Of a stretch of DNA of 64,000 nt, positions 45,536 through 56,860 are shown in pieces. The translations under genes and the position numbers were made by a program. Below the pieces are notes generated by a model. It saw only the letters and a list, made by a program, of their open reading frames with translations. It made no database searches and was not told the origin of the DNA. How positions within the stretch are numbered: position 1 is the first letter of the stretch; each line of letters begins with the position of its first letter. The DNA lies in NCBI RefSeq assembly GCF_014529535.1, contig NW_023503295.1, forward strand, positions 4,050,183 to 4,114,182. The letters run 5' to 3'. The DNA comes from Bradysia coprophila (Eukaryota > Arthropoda > Insecta > Diptera > Sciaridae).

Positions 45536-46436
45536 GACAGTATGTCGCGGGGACGATTGGTGGTACTTTAAATAATAAAATACAAAAACAATGCGTCAAA
45601 CAGCAAAATGAAGAAGAAGGAGAAGATGCAAAAATGCTAAAAAATAAGAAATAAAAAGGAAAACAAATAAAATCGTAAACTATTATAATACTTACTCATC
45701 GTTTTCGAGTTTCGACTGTCGATGCAAACCGTTTTTTTTTTAGAGAAATTATTACGTGGATTCGGATTGTTTATGAAATAAATAAATAATAAAAAACAAA
45801 CGCGAAAGCTAAAACAAAATAACATAAACATCGTCGTTCAATAGAATTAACCAAAACTACTCGAAATTATATAAAAATATACCAGTGACGAAATAATATG
45901 TTTTTTGTACAATAAAAATGAAAAAAGAGAGAAAAAAATAAGTAAAATTAAGGAGAAACTACATCAGCAGTTTCTTGACAGTTTTATTATTTTCCCTTTT
46001 TTATTAATAATTATTTTTTTCATTTATCGTTTCTATCTTATGTTTAAGATTTAAAAAAATTGAAGCTAAAGACAAACGCGATACTTAGACAAAGATTTAC
46101 ACAAAATAAAAGAAAAAACAAAATGAAGCAAAACATAAATGACATGCTGTTTGTCTTTTATTCAGTCTGTTTATTTATTCGGGCAGCCTAGAGCATCTCT
46201 AGGAGGATTTTTAACGCTACGTAAAATTCGCAACGGACTAAATCCCAAATAACACACAATGCACAGCAATTACACTAGTGAGAACAGACAAAACCTAAGA
46301 CATGAAAATTAGGGTCGGTGGAACGTCAGATGCTGTAATAACAACCTCATCGCCCGTCGAACGCTCGCAAGTTGCTGCCAAACGTCAACGGAAATCATTT
46401 CCAAATGCGCCGAAGAACACATTAGAAACGCCGATG
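45536..46436 (+). other. 3' UTR of the KCTD gene and intergenic DNA
   Basis: An AATAAA lies at 45574-45579, only 39 bp after the stop, and several more follow (for example near 45778). The region is strongly A-rich on the plus strand, as expected of a 3' UTR with alternative poly(A) sites. No gene is seen beyond. Confidence 0.6.
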
Positions 46437-47080
46437 AATCAGTTATGAGTCCATCAATGAACGTAAAGCCGAAAACCGAAAATCGTTTGATTCCTTCGTC
46501 ACAAATGGATCGAATCGGCTGACATCTGTAATCTCGCAACCCGATGTTCCGCAACTCAATTCATCAGCAAACGTAAAACAGGTCGAAAATTGTTTTGTCG
46601 AGACTCCTGTCTCAAATGGATCGAATCTGCCGACCGCTTCATTAATCGCGCAATCTGATGTTGATGTTGCTCAATCCATCCCACAGCGTAATTCCGTTGA
46701 TGATACTGTAAAGGATCCATTGGAACCCACAAACCTGTCAGCTAATTCTAGTTCTTTTGCCGAAGTGCTAAGTAATTCGTCTACTGGCCACATTCAGTCA
46801 CAACGTACAGTTTCGCCGAACCGTGAGACCTGCAAAGTAGTTTACGTGGCCAATTTTGAAACGTCTGTTACCGAGGAACAAATTGTCAATTACTTAATTC
46901 GGAACAACGTAATAACGTCTGCTGAAGATGTGTCGTGTAAAATATTGGTTTCGCCCTCTGTGGATTTTTCAACTATTTGTATCGTTCAAAATTACTGTCG
47001 GTTTGGAGGCTTTCGACTCTATAGTGAAAAGTGAATGGTGGCCCGATGGTATCGTAGCTCGTGAATTTTTGGAACGTTAG
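46437..47080 (+). pseudogene. LINE ORF1-like C-terminal region with a frameshift
   Basis: An open frame from about 46437 runs through a Ser/Asn-rich region containing an imperfect ~35-residue internal repeat (VTNGSNRLTSVISQPDV and VSNGSNLPTASLIAQSDV). It then reaches CKVVYVANFETSVTEEQIVN, typical of the ORF1 RNA-binding region of insect CR1/Jockey-like LINEs. Near 46970 the frame shifts, and the family end (VSFKITVGLEAF, then SEWWPDGIVAREF) continues to TAG at 47078-47080. No ORF2 follows; an AATAAA lies about 120 bp further on. It may be an internally deleted element or a retired domesticated copy. Confidence 0.65.
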
Positions 47081-47763
47081 ACTTATGTAGTCTTTGCAAT
47101 TGAGTCATTGTCATTGCTGTAATTTTGTTTAATTTAAGTTGCAAACTTTTAATTTATTGTAACTGTATTTTCGTTTATTCAGCCAGTATTTGGCGGTGAA
47201 ATAAAGACTCAAAGTACAAAAATGACCATAAAAATTCTCCATTTGGCTGCTTTCACTTTATTATAATAATGAAACACCAAAAGACAAATTAACTTTACTG
47301 GCTAAATCCAGAAAAACCGCTAAAACGAAAGTATGCAAAACACAGACAAACAGAGAAATAAATTCTCTTCCCTCCCACGGGTCACGTTTAGTGAATTTTG
47401 GAGACAGAATTGCTGTTTCAACACCCTTCACAAGACAGTAAAAAATTCTCGTTTGAGCAAAGTGTGAGAATTTTCAAGCAGAAAATTTCTTGCCATCTGT
47501 TGATGGAAAAACGGTTACAAATGAAGCTACTTTCTGAAAGCCCTAGAGCTAGTAGCAAGCACCAAAAGACAAGCGATCAAAATTGAAAGCCAAACGAACA
47601 GTAGGAAAAAAACGGAAAAACTTACGTGTTGAAAACACCAGGTCTAACACTGCGCAGTAAACACCATCGGTGGCGGCCAAAAGGATCAGCTTACACAACA
47701 CAACGTCTAGCACCAAGAAACTGCACAACTACGAACGAAACAAGGAAAAACTCACGAGAAAAA
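47081..47763. other. Intergenic, nothing recognised
   Basis: An A-rich stretch with a few 60-codon frames and no motif. It ends where the tandem duplication begins. Confidence 0.5.
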
Positions 47764-49184
47764 TTCGGTTGACTTTTCACAGAACGACTGTTATACTCCT
47801 TTACGATTCACGTTTCAGCAGAAACGGAAAAAACGGTTAAAGTAATATAAGAAAAGCGCAACAGAAGCCTATTCAGGCAAAAACCATCTTAATTTAATTA
47901 AAAATATCTTCATAACAGCCACGAACGAAGCCTACGAAGCCTAGTGTTGGAGCTCACTGATGGTCCATGCGACTTCCTTTCATTACCTGATATGAACCAA
48001 AGTTTGCTGCTAGAGGAGAAGGCTGTCAGGCTTAAGGCTCGGAACGGGTTCGGGTTGACCTGATCAGTTCAGATTATGACCCGAACCGGTCTTAGACCCG
48101 AACCGGAACTAAGACTTCGGGTTCAACCCGAACTTGACCCGAACCTAAATTTTCGATTTCGGGTTCCAACCGAACCCGACCCGAACCCGAAGTTTTTCAA
48201 CCCGTACTTGACTTGAACCCGAATTTCCATTTCGGGTTTGACCCGAACCTGATCTGAACCCGAAATTTTCAAATAGATCAGATCCGGTTCGGGTGACCCG
48301 AAAATTTTACACTAAAAAATGCCAAAAATTTCGGGTTAACCCGAACCGGACCTGATTTATTTGAAGATCTCGGGTTCAGGTCAGGTTCGGGTCAAACCCG
48401 AAATGGAAATTCGGGTTCGGGTCAAGTACTGGTTGAATAACTTCGGGTTCGGGTCGGGTTCGGTTGGAACCCGTTCGGTTGACTTTTCACAGAACGACTG
48501 TTATACTCCTTTACGATTCACGTTTCAGCAGAAACGGAAAAAAACGGTTAAAGTAATATAAGAAAAGCGCAACAGAAGCCTATTCAGGCAAAAACCATCT
48601 TAATTTAATTAAAAATATCTTCACCACAGCCACGAACGAAGCCTACGAAGCCTAGTGTTGGAGCTCACTGATGGTCCATGCGACTTCCTTTCATTACCTG
48701 ATATGAACCAAAGTTTGCTGCTAGAGGAGAAGGCTGTCAGGCTTAAGGCTCGGAACGGGTTCGGGTTGACCTGATCAGTTCAGATTATGACCCGAACCGG
48801 TCTTAGACCCGAACCGGAACTAAGACTTCGGGTTCAACCCGAACTTGACCCGAACCTAAATTTTCGATTTCGGGTTCCAACCGAACCCGACCCGAACCCG
48901 AAGTTTTTCAACCCGTACTTGACTTGAACCCGAATTTCCATTTCGGGTTTGACCCGAACCTGATCTGAACCCGAAATTTTCAAATAGATCAGATCCGGTT
49001 CGGGTGACCCGAAAATTTTACACTAAAAAATGCCAAAAATTTCGGGTTAACCCGAACCGGACCTGATTTATTTGAAGATCTCGGGTTCAGGTCAGGTTCG
49101 GGTCAAACCCGAAATGGAAATTCGGGTTCGGGTCAAGTACTGGTTGAATAACTTCGGGTTCGGGTCGGGTTCGGTTGGAACCCG
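47764..49184 (+). repeat. Tandem segmental duplication, 710-bp unit
   Basis: Unit 1 (47764-48473) and unit 2 (48474 to about 49184) both start TTCGGTTGACTTTTCACAGA. They differ only by one extra A in a poly-A run and a two-base change in all that I compared. The junction (GGAACCCG|TTCGGTTGAC) cuts through the foldback element in unit 1, while unit 2 carries it whole. The near-identity means a recent event or an assembly duplication. Confidence 0.9.
48033..48473. mobile_element. CGGGTT-word foldback, truncated by the duplication
   Basis: Identical in layout to 48744-49318 but lacking the last ~135 bp, including its right terminus. Confidence 0.85.
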
Positions 49185-49318
49185 AAATCGAAAATTTAGG
49201 TTCGGGTCAAGTTCGGGTTGAACCCGAAGTCTTAGTTCCGGTTCGGGTCAAGATCAGGTTCGGGTCAAGATCAGGTTCGGGTTCCGGTCTGACCGAACCC
49301 GACCCGTTCCGAGCCTTA
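48744..49318. mobile_element. CGGGTT-word foldback, complete, 8-bp target duplication
   Basis: TAAGGCTCGGAACGGGTTCG at the left and GACCCGTTCCGAGCCTTA at the right. GTCAGGCT flanks it exactly at 48736-48743 and 49319-49326. Both arms are degenerate GGTTCGGGT words. The open frame through the right arm is an artefact. The 8-bp duplication and short conserved tips place the family near hAT. Confidence 0.92.
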
Positions 49319-49326
49319 GTCAGGCT

Positions 49327-50049
49327 GTCACATAGTCTATTATTATATCCAACACTCAGCTATATTGTAGAGACTACTATCTTAGGAATTTATTTACAAA
49401 TCATTCTAGTATCTTTTGAATGGATCGGATGGGTCTAAATAAAGAAAATTTTAAATTCGGAGCCCAACGCTTTTCCTTCACTATTTTGGACCCGATTCAA
49501 GAGTGTCACACAACTGTACAACACTGTAAAAAAGCATTTCGAGTTAAGTCTACGATCTAAGAAAAGTGAAAATCAGTCGGTTGCATGCCCATTTGTCGGA
49601 TGAATAACTTATAACTTAAGTTAGGGTTAAGTGGAAGCAATCTAGGATTTTAAGAAACATCGTGAAAATAAGCATCCGACTAAGATTGTTTGATCGTATG
49701 AAAAAGATAGTTTGTCAGAATATGGTCATCCAAAATAGCAACCTGACAGAACTGGTCAGGTCACATAGGTTTAACAATCAATTTTTAAACACTTCTGACC
49801 ATTTTCCTTTATGAGTACACACAATGTTACGCATACGCCACTAACGAAGTACAGTAACCTCGTTTATCTGCCTAGAACAATAATTTCCCACTTATCCCTC
49901 TAGAGCATTTTTGTTTATCTCGGTATATATGTTCTCGACAGATAAAACATTGTATGAACGTCTTGCCAAAATTGTTATCTTGACGTGTGGTCATTACGTC
50001 TAGTAATTTAATCTTTATTTTCTGATTATTACAAATTTTTATATTTTGT
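49327..50049. other. Intergenic, nothing recognised
   Basis: AT-rich without shared repeats that I can see. The right part is the 3' flank of the minus-strand LINE remnant. Confidence 0.5.
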
Positions 50050-50937
50050 TTATAAATAATAAATCTCACTTAATGCATTTGAAGACGGAAGGATATTTTG
50101 GACACAACTGGCATTTCCCCTTTGAATTGCCAAAGAAATTCGTTGAATTAGGAAATTCTTTGAGCGTTGATCTCCAGTCGTTTGAATTAATTCCTTGCCG
50201 ATTTGTTTAATTAAATTAATCGAATCGCTTGACCATGGTCCCAAAGATTCCACTGCAAATGCTACGAACTTATAATTTTGAGATTTTATATACGAATTGA
50301 GCCCATGCTTTTGATTTTGCGCAAATTCTGCTGCTGAACTTGATTGCGTTAGAGATAGGTGTATGTAACTGTCAGCTACTGTATCGATACAAGTAGCGTC
50401 CAAAACCATTGACTGTCCTTTTTCCCATGGAATTAACGTTATACCATCGGGTCTTTTCCCATCGTCTCTCGAAAGCCCAGTCGGTTTCAATTTTGAAGGC
50501 ACATTAATACACGTTCAAGACCGATAAATGATATCGTTCATCTCTCCATGTTTTGCAATCCAGCTTGCGGTGTTCTTTGGACAACTTAGACCGTGTAATC
50601 CGTTTTCATGAACGATTGAACAACAAGAGCAAGTAAACTTTTCGCAAATTTTGCAACCCAGACGAAGAGCAATACATATACGGAATGTGCTGTTGTCCAT
50701 GAAAGTTCCTATGTTTGGAGACGGATACGCATTCAACCAAGCGTTCGATTCTTTGTGTTGAAGCGCATTAAATCTTGCAATATCCAATGGCAGTGTGAAT
50801 GTTAAGTTTTCGGTTATTATACGCTTCGTGTTTATTAAGTCCCAGTTTTTCTGATACTCTTTTGCCTCAGGAATCTCACTGTTGAAAGAGTTCCATTCCA
50901 GTAATGCATCGTTCGCAATGTAAATAATCGCTTACTC
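50050..50937 (-). pseudogene. LINE C-terminus with zinc-binding and restriction-like endonuclease domains
   Basis: One frame, broken by a single TGA at about 50513-50515, reads on the minus strand from 50937 to the stop at 50050. It contains a CKICEKFTCSCC cysteine cluster followed by GLHGLSC, forming a zinc-binding motif. After it comes GKRPDGITLIPW with VLDATCIDT, the RPD...D pattern of restriction-like (PD-(D/E)XK) endonucleases in some non-LTR retrotransposons. AVESLGPW and the family end QRISLAIQRGNAS follow. The reverse transcriptase that should precede it is missing, so it is a 5'-truncated copy. This is a different LINE type from the one at 18124. The catalytic assignment is inferred from spacing. 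Confidence 0.75.
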
Positions 50938-51929
50938 CATGGATTGAGCTTAGGAAGGCAGGAAATGAAATATCTTGAAAACGCCATTACGGTACTCGAA
51001 TAATCTTTTATTAATGTACAACAACGGTGCAGACTACGATTCTAACTTAAAAAGGTTAATTCAAATGTCGGCGTCAGCAGCTGATCAGCTTGAAGGACTA
51101 GACCTAAAAAATCTTTCAACAACGTATTTTGCTTATAAAAATTCTTTATTTAGCAATAACTTAAGATGAGTTAAAAGTAGCAGTACAAACTTATTTGTAA
51201 GGAAGGAAAATTCTGCGAAACTGATCAAACAAAAAATGATTTACTTTAACAACGATAAAGGAATGATTTACGTAAATAATAAATGGAACGTATCACTTGT
51301 AAATACAGGTAAGAGAGAATGACAACAGAATGTGTTCGTTATGACGTGGTTAGTCGACCACTTTCGAATAAATTCGGGACGGTGAGTAGGTCTATCTTCG
51401 TTGTAATATTCAAATAGGTGGCGAAATTAAATTTTAATATCAAGAAATAACAAATCGGACAATTTTCTGTGCTTCTAATATTGCATTCATGTGCTAGCGC
51501 GCTACGTTTTCGGCATTTTCTTATTCTTCTTTATATCGACTCGATAATATCGAGTGCTAAAGTCTTATGAGTATCCCATAAAATGGGCACATTTTTGATT
51601 CCAAAATATAAACTTGAAACTCGAAAATATTTGTTATACAGAGACGACTTCAGAATGACTGCTTGTCATCTTCTTTAATTCGACCAATTGCAACTGGAGA
51701 AAATGTTCTAATTGCTGTAATCATAAGCGCGAAATATACGGAACATATGATGAATTTTGGGGTAGTCTGATCATAGAGCCAAGTAAGGAAGGCGTAAAAA
51801 AATTGAAAACGCGAACATTTTAAGGAGAAAACCAGAATCGGACGGTTTGGTTACACATTTATTTTTTCTGGAGCTGTAAAGCGTTGGTCGTTCTCTCTTA
51901 AACCCATGTCAAAGACATAACTGGACCTA
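50938..51929. other. Unresolved AT-rich region, possible ORF1 scraps
   Basis: Plus-strand frames at 50975-51169 and about 51195-51300 have some coding character. The latter contains NSAKLIKQKMIYFNNDKG, which resembles ORF1-type coiled-coil/RNA-binding segments of LINEs. They are short and unconnected. Nothing else seen up to 51929. Confidence 0.3.
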
Positions 51930-52031
51930 CACACAGCGACGCGAAAGTGACAGATGCGAAATTTTTCGGTTGTCCTAATGTGAAATAACAATAGAAAAAT
52001 ATCGTATCTGTAACTTTCGCGTCGCTGTGTG
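51930..52031. mobile_element. TA-flanked MITE with CACACAGCGACGCGAAAGT ends
   Basis: A 102-bp element; the arms pair over about 35 bp with few mismatches. TA lies directly on both sides (51928-51929, 52032-52033), the Tc1/mariner pattern. Confidence 0.8.
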
Positions 52032-52057
52032 TAAACACACTTAAGTATGGTTTTCAC

Positions 52058-52138
52058 TCAACAAAAAGTACTCAGTGAAGCAAAAATTGAAACAATTCTA
52101 TTTTGTCGAGAGACACTGAGTACTTTTTTGGTAAGTGG
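52058..52138. mobile_element. Short MITE, AAAAAGTACTCAGTG ends
   Basis: ACAAAAAGTACTCAGTG is mirrored by CACTGAGTACTTTTTTGGT. It is a smaller relative of the element at 13525-13650 and shares the TACC/GGTAAGTGG edge. Confidence 0.6.
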
Positions 52139-52146
52139 AAATCAAG

Positions 52147-52788
52147 CTTAAGAGTGATATCGCCAAATCTTCGAACAACTTTGGGACAAGGGGTCACGGA
52201 TATGATTTAGCTATAGCTCATTCGATTCGTTGAACTGAAGCGAGTAAAACGTAGTGCTACGTTTGGTGAACTTTATTTTGTTGTCGACGATCGAGGTCAT
52301 GAAGTAAGGGCTTGCCAAAAGAGCTCCAAAATCATTTTCTTGCGATTAGTCGAGGGAAACATTTTGAGTATACACACCACTAGGTCCATGTCATACATAC
52401 CATACATACCATGTCTCGGACTTGTGTCACTGCAGGCGGTCAGGGACTTGGGAAAATCGCCTATTTTTTCTCCTAAAATCATTGATTTCACCAACAGGTC
52501 AACATGGACCTGGTGGTGTGTATACTCAAAATGTGCGTCTCTTCAAGGCCTATAAGGTTAGCGAAAAAAGTTTTATCTCAAAATTGTTTCCTTCGACTAA
52601 TCGCAAGAAAATGCTTTTGGGGATCTGTTGGCAGGCCCTTACTTCATGACCTCGATCGTTGACAACAAAATAAATTTCACCAAACGTATTACTACGTTTT
52701 ACTCGCTTCATACAGCTCAATAATATCCGTGACCCCTTGTCCCAAAATGTCTGATTTTGTTCGATGGTTTGGCGATATCACTCTTAAG
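52147..52788. mobile_element. Foldback, CTTAAGAGTGATATCGCC family, copy 1
   Basis: CTTAAGAGTGATATCGCCAA and its complement bound 642 bp of mirrored sequence. Matching segments include AGTAAAACGTAGT and ATTTTCTTGCGATTAGTCGA. A shorter copy is at 61142-61601. Open frames inside are palindrome shadows. Confidence 0.85.
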
Positions 52789-52799
52789 TTGATCGAATA

Positions 52800-54060
52800 A
52801 AAACGGAATAAAAACGAATTATGCAATTTAGCGTAAAATGAAAACAAAATGTGATGACAACAATTTAAAAAAATCGAAATTTATTTTTCGATTTGTTGAT
52901 CCACAGCATCCACGATCACCATACGAAAATCGTCGAATGAATGAATCACCAAAATTTTTCATTTAGTTCAATCAATTTGAATCGTTTTTTTATCGAATTT
53001 AAAAATAAAAATCGGTTTCAAAAGTGAACAAATTAGATCTTTATAATAAGCGTAATGTTTCATTAATTAAAAAAAAAAAAACGTAAAACAAACAAAAACG
53101 AGTTGGAAAGTAGGAGTAGTTTGAATAATATAATTTTATGTATAATAGCAACGAGGCCTTTGACGATATTCGCACATTAAAAGCCATACATATAATTTAT
53201 GTATATTTAATATAATTAGGGTATCATATTGTTGTGGCTTTGATAAAATTTGTGTTCCTTTTTGTGTTTTAAAACCCAAATCTAATTATTTTTTTCCTAT
53301 AACAATTTCAACAACTTTTTTCTCCATTTTCTCTTTTCGCTCAATTATTTTCTAATTTTCTTGTATTTTTTGTTTGTTTAATTTTTTTATTCAATTTACA
53401 TAATAGTTTCTTGTTTGTGTGTTTTAAGTTTCTCATTTCCTAAAAATATAGCAACACTTTTTAACTTTAATCTTCTTTTTTTTTTGGTTTAATAATTCTA
53501 CAGTCTTTTCTATGTATATTTAATGCTTGTTATCGTATTTTCATTTCTATTCCGTTTTCATTTTTATTTCAATCGATATCAGTATAATTGTGCTGTGCTT
53601 TTTTTAAATTATTTTTTTTTTTGGTTTTCATTTTAATATTTTACAATTTCTCTCTTCTTTTTTGTGGTTTTTATTTTCACCTAAAAAAAGTGAAAAAATT
53701 CAACTCATTTTTTTATCGGCAACATAAGCGCAAGTCATTATGCAGTTATTTTATTTATCCTTTTGTTTACTTAATTTTTAGTACTTTTCTTCTTGTTTAT
53801 TTTTGTATAATATTATTAATAGGTGATAAATATATCTAGATGTATAATATATACGAAAGCATTGCTGGGGGCCGAATCAGTACGTTTCGGTTAAATTTTT
53901 TTTTAATTACTAAATAACTCATTCAAAATATTAGTCCAGTAATTATGAATGAATGATGATGAATCAAAGCGTTTTGAAATAGTGTTACAGTTAAAATGAT
54001 ATTCCTGAGCATATTAGTCTACTGTGAATTCGATAATCTCAATACAGATGACAGACAATC
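52800..54060. other. Gene-free, strongly T-rich on the plus strand
   Basis: From about 53240 to 53850 long T and TC tracts dominate the plus strand. I see no repeat family. The opposite strand would be A-rich, like the 3' UTR of the KCTD gene in its sense strand, so a minus-strand transcript is possible but unproven. Confidence 0.45.
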
Positions 54061-54159
54061 TACGGGGTGGAGTCAAAATGCACCAAAGTCATTGTTCGTC
54101 ATCGAAAAATAACTTTTCATTTAGACCATTTATTGGGAATTTTATTTACTGAAATTAAT

Positions 54160-54222
54160 GAATATTGCCAAAATTCAAAATTTACTGTAAATTCAGTAAA
54201 TTTAAGTAAATTTTGGCAATTT
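54160..54222. repeat. 60-bp hairpin
   Basis: ATTGCCAAAATTCAAAATTT is paired with AGTAAATTTTGGCAAT around TTACTG...CAGTAA. Confidence 0.6.
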
Positions 54223-54323
54223 TCAGTAATAGACCGTGTGCGATTTTGAGAAAAAAGTTTCATATTTTAATAAAATAAAGATTTACCATGAAAACCATGG
54301 AAAAAAATATTTAATTTATTTTA

Positions 54324-54575
54324 TAGAAATTATTGAAAAATATTGTTGCCATCCCGATGCCATCCCACTTATTAGAATCTTAGTAAGAATCCAATTAGAA
54401 TGAATTAGAATGGATTGGATATCCTTTTAGTCTCATTCAAATTACAGCTTTTAAAGTGAGATATAAAATCAAGCAGACGTTTTTCAGATATTCTGTTTGC
54501 ACTTTTGTTCTACAGAATAATAATTTACATCAATTAAAAATAAGTTATTTGTACTTCACACGGTCTATTGTTAAT
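54324..54575 (+). repeat. Dispersed ~250-bp repeat, copy 2
   Basis: Same orientation and nearly the same sequence as 10861-11115, from TAGAAATTATTGAAAAATA through CCATCCCGATGCCATCCCAC to CACACGGTCTATT. Confidence 0.8.
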
Positions 54576-54746
54576 AAAGTTCACCGGGACTTTTCCCAAT
54601 TTTCTCCTTACTGATAAATTTAGCCTGATTTTACGCTGTGTAACAGGTAAAACTCAAAATAATTTAAATTTTTTTCTGGTAATGTTTCTATTTCTGCAAC
54701 CGCTATGGAAATACCTTTCAAATGAGCTATCGCAAGTTTCATTTTT

Positions 54747-54945
54747 ATTCATTTTTAAATAATTGTAGTTTTCGAAGAAATCATTTCGAAAACATTACAG
54801 TATAAAAGCTTAGACACGTGCATTTGAACGGATTACCCGCAGGTATACCGCGAGTAAACAGCTCTAATATGCGCATGTGTAAGCTTTCATACTGTAATGT
54901 TTTCGAAATGATTTCTTCGAAAACTACAATTATTTAAAAATGAAT
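54747..54945. mobile_element. MITE with ~55-bp perfect inverted ends
   Basis: ATTCATTTTTAAATAATTGT and on to CATTACAGTAT are repeated as an exact complement on the right. The centre (about 54800-54870) is looser and GC-richer. The uniform arms indicate recent activity or strong hairpin conservation. No clear duplication of the target. Confidence 0.8.
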
Positions 54946-55405
54946 TAAATGAGTAGAATCGATCAAATTATAATGCTCCGACTTTAATTTGGCCAAAAAG
55001 TTATATTGAAATTTGTGGAAAATCGGACCGCGGCGAAACTTGATGACTCACAAAAACTCGGCCAGCAAACTTTTTCCATTTTTTTTTTTCTTTTTTATAT
55101 GTTAGAGTAGACCTCATAGAAGGATAAAATGTTGTTTTAAAGTTGAAAAAGAAATGTACAACCTGGTCGTGGTGGTTTTTAGAATGGGAAAAAACTACTC
55201 GAAAATTTTCAAATTTTGATTTTTCACCACCTGGAGATGATCAAGAAAAAAGTTTGTATGTGGCTTTTTGGTACCTATGGGCCACTAGAATTTTTTCTGG
55301 AGTGGTCCATTTCCGATCCCACAAAATCGACTGTGAAGGAACGCTAAAAAAATCATATAAGACTTTGATTGCATCGCCGCAGTGAGTGTGACTTCGGTCG
55401 CGATA

Positions 55406-55564
55406 CAGGGACGCCGACTTGTATTTGGGAGTAGTGGTGCTCGTACAACAAGCGAATCTGGGAGTAGTGGTGCTCTTTCAAGTAAAACTGGAAAGATGTA
55501 GTGGTGCTCATCATTCGAGTAGTGGTGCCCGAGCCTCGCTTGTCCTTAGAAGTCGGCGCCCCTG
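55406..55564. repeat. Hairpin element enclosing four GTAGTGGTGCTC motifs
   Basis: CAGGGACGCCGACTT pairs with AAGTCGGCGCCCCTG. Between them AGTAGTGGTGCTC-like words occur four times (about 55433, 55467, 55498 and 55521), and ACAAGCGA is mirrored by TCGCTTGT. Non-coding. Confidence 0.65.
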
Positions 55565-56006
55565 CGTGATAAGTTATTTCAATTTACGATAAAAAAGGCA
55601 TTTAAATCACTGAATGATATTTGAAACCCAATGGAAAGATTCAAGAAAGGCGTATCGTTCGCCCGTCTATTCCTTCATAATTCATGAGATTTTCGTCTTA
55701 AACATCAAGAACTGCAAAGCTTCAAAAACCAAGTGTAACGTAGAACGTTGAACGTACATATTCCGAAGTTGCTGACTAAACTTATGAAGCTAAAGCGACG
55801 AAATTTTATCAGACATTAGTACGTCAGCGTAATATTTGATCTGATTTTTTATAAATTGACTACCGTCTGGTTAGCACACCTACACACATTCTGGCGATTC
55901 TGCGCAAAACATTGTGGAAAATTTTTATTTATAGAAATGGTAACACGAAGAATGGGAAAAGTGTGTGCCTCATTCTTGCATGCGATCAAAGTTCTTTTTT
56001 TTGGCT

Positions 56007-56305
56007 AAAATGCAGTATAGGTGAACAGGGGGGATCGGCGATTTTTTGACTGTGAATGGTAGAGAAATGTCCCCTGACACCATTTCAGGCGAAATTTGGG
56101 CGCGGAAAGAAATTTTAATTTTTTCATTTTCCTTGTACAAACAATATTTTTCTTTGACTCAAATTAATTTTCCTTATACAAAGTGACAAAATTAAAATTG
56201 CTTTCCGCGCCCCAATTTTGCCTGAAATGGTGGTCAGGTGACATTTCTCTACTATTCCCAATCAAAAAATCGCCGATCCACCCTGTTCACCTATACTGCA
56301 TTTTT
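56007..56305. mobile_element. ~297-bp MITE with AAAATGCAGTATAGGTGAAC ends
   Basis: The arms are nearly identical over more than 100 bp (ATCGGCGATTTTTTGA, AGAGAAATGTC, TTTCAGGC). The interior is AT-rich. The target duplication is unclear because both flanks are GGC/GCC. Confidence 0.8.
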
Positions 56306-56654
56306 GCCTTCAGACAATTTCGTGGGTCTCTGATCACTTGCTTCTAGATTAGACGCTTTCTTCTTGAGAAGCAAGCTGTGTACTACCAGTATCTCAGGGC
56401 TGTGGATGCATACAAATCTTGTTTCGCTAGGATTGTTATAAAATAATTTTTTTTATATTAAGTATTGCTTAGTATAAGTAGCATAGTGACATAGTAACAT
56501 AGTGAATTACTGGACTAACATTTCTGTAAGAAAAATTATTTCTATTAAATCTATGAATGTTTTAAAGTCATTTTTATAAAAATATTACATGAGTTGCGCA
56601 AATGCATCATAACCGATATAACTGATATAAGCCGTCGCTACAGTTCATGTCAAC

Positions 56655-56860
56655 CGAATTTGTGTCTAACTTCACTTCAGCTGTTCCACCAGCTGATCCG
56701 CTTATCAAATAACAATCACATTGCTTATGCGTGCTTATATATAGTTTTTACTGCTTTTACTGGCGTGTGGTAGCAGAAAAACCCGTACTAAGGTATATAA
56801 AGCAGTGAGTTGATGTGAGTGAATCAGCTGGTAAAACAGCTGAAGCGAACTAAGGCAGAA
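56655..56860. mobile_element. MITE with TTCACTTCAGCTGTT/CAGCTGAAGCGAA inverted repeats
   Basis: CAGCTGTTCCACCAGCTGAT on the left is mirrored by ATCAGCTGGTAAAACAGCTG on the right, with TATATATAG/GGTATATAAAG inside. Family unassigned. Confidence 0.55.

Noticed and set aside
45174..45599. 141-codon minus-strand frame across KCTD exons 2-3
   Set aside because: Antisense shadow of a well-supported gene that also spans its intron.
48361..49438. Open frames of 66 and 87 codons rich in Gly/Ser/Val
   Set aside because: Products of the GGTTCGGGT words of the foldback arms.
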